Source of the DNA: Pseudaminobacter sp040049255
GTDB lineage: Bacteria; Pseudomonadota; Alphaproteobacteria; Rhizobiales; Rhizobiaceae
Assembly: GCF_040049255.1 (NCBI RefSeq)
Contig: NZ_JBDZDR010000002.1
Coordinates: 496,001-560,000 of the forward strand
Direction of reading: 5' to 3'
Length of the DNA stretch: 64,000 nucleotides
Positions 63,512 through 64,000 of this stretch are shown piece after piece. Position 1 is the first letter of the stretch. Each line of letters starts with the position of its first letter. The position numbers and the translations under genes were made by a program. The notes under the pieces are model-generated. The model had not been told where the DNA came from and did not search any database. It saw only the letters and a program-made list of their open reading frames with translations.

Positions 63512-64000
63512 CGACGAGGCGATACTCTCGGTTTTCGAGAGGCTGGCGCTCGAGGCCGGGCAGGTCATCATGGACATCTTCCATTCGAAGGTGTCCGTAG
63601 AGCAGAAGGCGGACTCTTCGCCGGTGACGGAGGCCGACCGGGCGAGCGAAAAGCTCATTCTGGCGGGGCTGCGCGCGGCCTTTCCGAACATTCCCTGCGT
63701 GGCCGAGGAAGAGATTTCGGCCGGGGTAGGAACGCCGGAGCTTGGGCGCTGCTTCTTCCTGGTCGATCCGCTCGACGGTACTCGCGAATTCGTCAGCGGC
63801 CGCGCCGAATTTACCGTCAATATCGCGCTGATACGCGATGGCGCGCCGGAAATCGGCGTGGTCTATGCGCCGGGCAGCGGCCGGTTCTTCGCTGGCCATC
63901 CGGGCAAGGCGGAAGCGCTGACCCTCCGGCCGGATCAGACCATATCCGGCCGATATCCGATCTCGGTGAGGGAAGGGCGACCGCCCTTGACCGTAGTTGC
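63462..64000 (+). CDS. cysQ: 3'(2'),5'-bisphosphate nucleotidase CysQ (partial, cut by window end)
   Basis: 179 codons are present to the window edge. The inositol-monophosphatase-type metal motifs are seen: SSPVTEADRASEKL, VAEEEISAGV, and the signature FLVDPLDGTREFVSGRAEFT. CysQ removes PAP formed when PAPS is used, so it fits directly after cysNC. GTG 63462 with AAGG about nine bases before is the likely start, overlapping cysNC in another frame; TTG 63474 is an alternative. Confidence 0.93.
   Translation, partial: MSATLQINTTTTAAASDDEAILSVFERLALEAGQVIMDIFHSKVSVEQKADSSPVTEADRASEKLILAGLRAAFPNIPCVAEEEISAGVGTPELGRCFFLVDPLDGTREFVSGRAEFTVNIALIRDGAPEIGVVYAPGSGRFFAGHPGKAEALTLRPDQTISGRYPISVREGRPPLTVV

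Overview
The window is GC-rich chromosomal DNA of an alphaproteobacterium. The gene orders cox-ctaB-cox11-coxC-SURF1-ispH-thrB-rnhA, M16 peptidase-thrC and ccrM/mutY/DUF721/DsbA-like/smc, together with ccrM itself, point to Hyphomicrobiales (Rhizobiales), probably the Mesorhizobium/Aminobacter (Phyllobacteriaceae) group. This placement comes from remembered gene order and protein similarity, not from a search.

Region 1 (1-35603) is mostly conserved core genome. It opens with the aa3 cytochrome c oxidase operon (end of coxB, coxA, heme o synthase, the 52-residue CoxF, Cox11, CoxC), closed by a terminator. Next come DUF983 and SURF1, then ispH-thrB-rnhA. After these are a peroxiredoxin, a DsbD-N-like protein, AlgH/YqgE, a membrane PAS-GGDEF-EAL protein whose GGDEF site is degenerate, a GNAT enzyme, an M16 protease and threonine synthase. 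A lipoprotein, two HAD phosphatases, the CcrM methyltransferase, MutY, a DciA-like protein, a thioredoxin-fold lipoprotein and SMC follow. The region continues with QueF (behind a possible preQ1 aptamer), tRNA-Gln(UUG), a VOC protein, pyruvate phosphate dikinase, a polysaccharide deacetylase-like protein, DUF427, a frameshifted small gene, an acyl-CoA ligase, DUF1499 and an MBL-fold hydrolase.

Region 2 (about 35604-41377) is a surface-polysaccharide locus that has been rearranged. A UDP-sugar dehydrogenase is cut off and joined head-on to the first 85 codons of an NAD-dependent epimerase. Beyond it, the first ~70 codons of a WecB-type 2-epimerase are joined out of frame to the C-terminal part of an asparagine synthetase. 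Both joints have short stretches compatible with both partners. An intact Gfo/Idh-hexapeptide acetyltransferase fusion and a GT4 glycosyltransferase remain beside them.

Region 3 (41580-48663) is a self-contained uptake and hydrolysis cassette: an AmiC/UrtA-like binding protein, LivH-, LivM-, LivG- and LivF-like components, a nitrile-pathway type amidase and an AraC-family regulator. Region 4 (48692-56308) is the heterotetrameric sarcosine oxidase operon soxBDAG with glyA, divergent from a GlxA/GbdR-like regulator and ended by a strong terminator. It turns sarcosine into glycine plus 5,10-methylene-THF and then serine. Region 5 (56509-64000) holds two related, convergent glycosyltransferases (one frameshifted), an O-antigen ligase-like membrane protein, and cysD-cysNC-cysQ (cut by the window end) for PAPS synthesis and PAP recycling.

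I see no CRISPR array, rRNA, insertion sequence, phage or plasmid module. The window is mainly ordinary housekeeping DNA. The points that stand out are the scarred polysaccharide locus, two single-gene frameshifts, the possible preQ1 aptamer and the amide cassette.
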